Shown here piece after piece: positions 35,050 through 37,183 of a stretch of 37,183 nucleotides of DNA (its first letter is position 1; each line of letters starts with the position of its first letter). The stretch lies in assembly GCA_009775195.1 (NCBI GenBank), contig VSPF01000003.1, forward strand, positions 1 through 37,183, read 5' to 3'. The translations under genes were made by a program, and so were the position numbers. The stretch is from Muribaculaceae bacterium (lineage in GTDB: Bacteria > Bacteroidota > Bacteroidia > Bacteroidales > Muribaculaceae). The notes under the pieces are model-generated. The model saw only the letters and a program-made list of their open reading frames with translations, was not told the origin of the DNA and searched no databases.

Positions 35050-35293
35050 GGTGTATCAAAATAGAAGTCGTCGGAGACGACGCTTTCATGGTTAACCCCA
35101 CGATTATTCGTGGGGCTAAGAACCGCAAGAGAGCATCTGTCCTCGGAGAGGACGCCGTGTACGTGTATATACTTTGCGTCCTCTCCGAGGACTCTTTTTA
35201 ATCGTACTTCAATTTACCCCACCAATGATGGTGGGGCTAACCATTACCTCGTCCTCTCCGAGGACTCTTGTGAATATGCTATTTTGATACACC
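35050..35293. repeat. Palindromic intergenic element B (244 bp, MITE-like, complete)
   Basis: The element is bounded by perfect 15-bp terminal inverted repeats, GGTGTATCAAAATAG at 35050-35064 and its complement at 35279-35293. Inside are six hairpins in mirror order: h1 35067-35081, h2 35096-35115, h3 35139-35153, h3' 35178-35192, h2' 35217-35236 and h1' 35251-35265. Spacers are 14, 23, 24, 24 and 14 nt. h1, h3, h3' and h1' have 6-bp stems and a GGA loop (TCC on the other strand); h2 and h2' share CCCCAC/GTGGGG arms. h3-centre-h3' also pairs end to end and is followed by TCTTTTT, so it may end serS transcripts. There is no coding capacity, and no clear target duplication. Confidence 0.85.
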
Positions 35294-35308
35294 CTCATTA
35301 TTAACCGC

Positions 35309-36643
35309 ATGACGAATTTCGAAACCAGGGTTGCGGACTATATAGCCGCCGGGGGGCTGCTGCACAAATCGGCCCCGGTGATAGTGGCCCTGAGCGGCGG
35401 TGCCGACTCGGTGGCGCTGCTGGCCGTACTGTCGCGCCTGGGCTATGACTGCCGCGCGGCGCACTGTAACTTCCACCTGCGCGGAGAGGAGTCGGTGCGC
35501 GACATGCGCCATGCCTCGTATGTATCTGAAAAGCTCGGAGTAGACATATATATACGCGACTTCGACGTGCCGGCACGTATGAAGGAGACCGGCGAGTCGG
35601 TCGAGATGGCCTGTCGCAGCCTCAGGTATGCGTGGTTCGAGGAACTGCTCGACCGCGACGGCGCACAGGCCACGGCGGTCGGGCACCATCGCGAAGACCG
35701 TGCCGAGACATTCATGCTCAACCTATTGCGCGGCACAGGCATCGCAGGCCTCACGTCGATGAGGCCAAGGTCGGGTTCGGTCGTGCGGCCATTGCTCGAC
35801 GAGTCGCGGTGGGCGATTGAGGAATATGTGTCGTCGCTGTCGCTCGGATATGTCGACGACAGCAGCAACAAGTCGGACGCCCACAGGCGCAACCGTCTGC
35901 GCAACAATATACTGCCGTTGCTCGACTCGCAGTTCCCGGGGGCTGCCGATGCCATATTGCGCACCATGACGAACCTTGAGAAAATGGAGGCCATCTACCG
36001 CGAGGCCGTCGACGAAAGGCTCAGGCTCTTTGTGTCGGACGGCAGCATAGACCTTGTGGGTCTCAGCAAGCAGCCATACGCCGATACTTTGCTCTTCGAA
36101 TACCTAAAAGGCCGCAACTTCAATTATACCCAGGTCTGCAACATGCTCGACTCGGCATCGTCGTCGGGCAAGTGTTTCTATTCTACCGACGGCCGCACGG
36201 TAGCCGAGCTAAACCGTGGCAGCCTCAGCCTGTCTGATGCGGGCCGTGTGCAGTCCGCCGACAGCGTGTATGCTGTCAATCTGCGTCACGACATACTGTC
36301 GCCGGTACATATCATGGTCAGCCGCGCCGACGTGGCGTCGTTTCGAGCCGAGGGCCTCGGGCCTGCGGTGGCCTACTTCGACGCTGCCGCCCTCGACGGC
36401 GATGCCGACTGGCAGCTAAGGCACATCCGTCGTGGCGACCGCATGGTGCCCTTTGGCAGCAGCAAGAGCAAACTCATAAGCGACATATTTGCCAATGCGC
36501 GCTACAGTGCCGACCAAAAACGACGTGCGTGGCTGCTGACCCGCAACGGCGAAATCGTATGGGCCGTAGGCTTGCGCAACAGCGCGGCCTTTGCCGTAGG
36601 CCCCGGCACCAGGAGCTTCGTAAGGCTCGAACTCAAAGATTAG
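35309..36643 (+). CDS. tilS: tRNA(Ile)-lysidine synthase
   Basis: TilS attaches lysine to C34 of the CAU-anticodon isoleucine tRNA using ATP, so the tRNA reads AUA codons; it is essential in most bacteria. The 444-aa product has the N-type ATP-pyrophosphatase P-loop SGGADSVALL (Ser29 onward), HCNFHLRGEES, and AVGHHREDRAETFMLNLLRGTG followed by RPLLDESR. The C-terminal ~200 residues match the TilS substrate-binding and C-terminal domains (RRGDRMVPFGSSKSKLISDIF). ATG 35309 is only 15 bp beyond the end of element B, so its promoter either lies in the element or upstream of it. Confidence 0.95.
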   Translation: MTNFETRVADYIAAGGLLHKSAPVIVALSGGADSVALLAVLSRLGYDCRAAHCNFHLRGEESVRDMRHASYVSEKLGVDIYIRDFDVPARMKETGESVEMACRSLRYAWFEELLDRDGAQATAVGHHREDRAETFMLNLLRGTGIAGLTSMRPRSGSVVRPLLDESRWAIEEYVSSLSLGYVDDSSNKSDAHRRNRLRNNILPLLDSQFPGAADAILRTMTNLEKMEAIYREAVDERLRLFVSDGSIDLVGLSKQPYADTLLFEYLKGRNFNYTQVCNMLDSASSSGKCFYSTDGRTVAELNRGSLSLSDAGRVQSADSVYAVNLRHDILSPVHIMVSRADVASFRAEGLGPAVAYFDAAALDGDADWQLRHIRRGDRMVPFGSSKSKLISDIFANARYSADQKRRAWLLTRNGEIVWAVGLRNSAAFAVGPGTRSFVRLELKD

Positions 36644-36752
36644 CGCGTCAAGCCGGAACTCGGGTGTCACCATCTTTAACGTCATCCGTATCTACCGTAG
36701 GGTCGCGGCACCGACCGCAGTCAAAAATATATTCCACTCAAGTTTCGGTTTT

Positions 36753-36993
36753 GGAAAACTGTCGAAGACAGTACCTGTGTCTGAACCCCAGCTTTACGAA
36801 GTTAGCTGGGGTAAAACGGCTCAAAGGCGGTGCCAAGGTCGAAGACCTTGCACTCTTAGACGGGTAACAGTTTGGCGTGCATACAAGCATTAGTATGCAA
36901 GGTCCTCGACCTTGCTCTTAGTATGTCGCGTTAGGCCCCAGCTAACTTCGTAAAGCTGGGGTTCCTGCAAATGAACTGTCTACGACAGTTTCC
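36753..36993. repeat. Palindromic intergenic element C (mirror array of hairpins)
   Basis: Hairpins lie in mirror order: h1 36758-36772 (ACTGTC-GAA-GACAGT), h2 36786-36811, h3 36834-36850 (CAAGGTC-GAA-GACCTTG), a central hairpin 36878-36899, h3' 36898-36914, h2' 36936-36961 and h1' 36974-36990. The 26-bp h2' is the exact reverse complement of h2. Spacers are 13, 22, 47, 21 and 12 nt, close to those of element B although the stem sequences differ. The outer ends are GGAAAAC and GTTTCC. No terminal repeat like that of B was found. Bases 36644-36752, before it, show nothing recognisable. Confidence 0.78.
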
Positions 36994-36995
36994 AT

Positions 36996-37097
36996 GTGTT
37001 CTGTCTGTTCGCTTTGTTCACTGTAACGCAATGTTGAACACAGTGAACGCATCGAGCAACACATGATAAAAAGAAACCCCATGATTTTTTCATGGGG
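36996..37097. repeat. 9-bp-period repeat run and two further hairpins
   Basis: 36996-37021 is, on the minus strand, a diverged copy (23 of 26 positions) of the GAACA run beside element A. A hairpin with 9-bp perfect arms follows (GTTCACTGT at 37016-37024, ACAGTGAAC at 37040-37048). Next is CCCCATGA/TCATGGGG at 37077-37097 with a T-only loop and AAGAAA/CTT flanks, which may end tilS transcripts. Confidence 0.5.
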
Positions 37098-37118
37098 CTT
37101 CACTTATGTATCCGTCCG

Positions 37119-37157
37119 AAAAAAGCCGACTTGATTTTTGATTTTCAGGTCGGCTTT
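37119..37157 (-). terminator. Intrinsic terminator for a minus-strand gene beyond the right edge
   Basis: AAAGCCGAC (37122-37130) and GTCGGCTTT (37149-37157) form a 9-bp stem. On the minus strand the stem is followed by a run of six Ts (37119-37124), while the plus strand has only AAGTTTTG. So a minus-strand gene should end close to or just past 37183; minus-strand frames at the edge stop within about 30 bp of it. Confidence 0.72.
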
Positions 37158-37183
37158 AAGTTTTGTAGTTGTAAGGCAGGAGC

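Noticed and set aside
36753..36993. CRISPR-like array in the palindrome-rich tail
   Set aside because: The repeats are hairpins in mirror order, not direct repeats of constant length with unique spacers, and no cas gene is present.

Overview
This window comes from a Bacteroidota chromosome, most likely a gut Bacteroidales; a Muribaculaceae-like genus is my best guess but is inference. The evidence is a SusC/SusD-type nutrient-uptake operon, secreted proteins with type IX secretion (T9SS) C-terminal sorting domains, BspA-type leucine-rich repeats, almost no Shine-Dalgarno sites, and promoters of the Bacteroidota form TTTG-N19-TAnnTTTG, seen cleanly upstream of pyrG and of the tolC-like gene. 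No tRNA, rRNA, CRISPR array or intact transposase gene was recognised.

Layout. 1-2.5 kb: the 3' part of a CNNM/CorC-type membrane protein, then a DcaP-like porin. 2.65-6.34 kb: pyrG and yidC, 3 bp apart. 6.4-6.8 kb: intergenic repeat element A. 6.8-8.0 kb: a PLP-dependent aminotransferase. 8.0-8.34 kb: a structured leader before a SusC-SusD-SusE-like-SusF-like operon (8.34-15.74 kb) that ends at a strong terminator. This operon is probably for alpha-glucan/starch capture, but no glycoside hydrolase is present. 15.9-18.4 kb, minus strand: a BspA-like LRR protein and a small unknown protein; the LRR gene looks AT-richer than its neighbours. 18.65-19.34 kb: a six-TM potassium-channel-like protein with a changed selectivity filter. 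19.4-25.3 kb, minus strand: a tripartite RND efflux operon (TolC, membrane fusion protein, RND pump) ending in a small PII-like protein. 25.5-33.2 kb: two divergent T9SS-secreted giants, a 1503-aa adhesin-like protein and a 931-aa M6 metalloprotease. 33.3-36.6 kb: yqeY-like, serS and tilS. The window ends in a 540-bp non-coding stretch dense in palindromes.

The most unusual signal is a family of three intergenic elements: A (6401-6550), B (35050-35293) and C (about 36753-36993). Each is built from short hairpins in the fixed order h1-h2-h3-centre-h3'-h2'-h1', with near-constant spacers (12-14 nt between h1 and h2, 21-25 nt between h2 and h3). B has perfect 15-bp terminal inverted repeats. A shares a diverged copy of one end of B, with compensatory stem changes. 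C keeps the architecture and spacing with different stem sequences. Most of the short hairpins close on a C-GNA-G triloop, a fold known to be exceptionally stable in single-stranded DNA. This looks like a non-autonomous mobile or structured-nucleic-acid element family that I cannot match to a named one.
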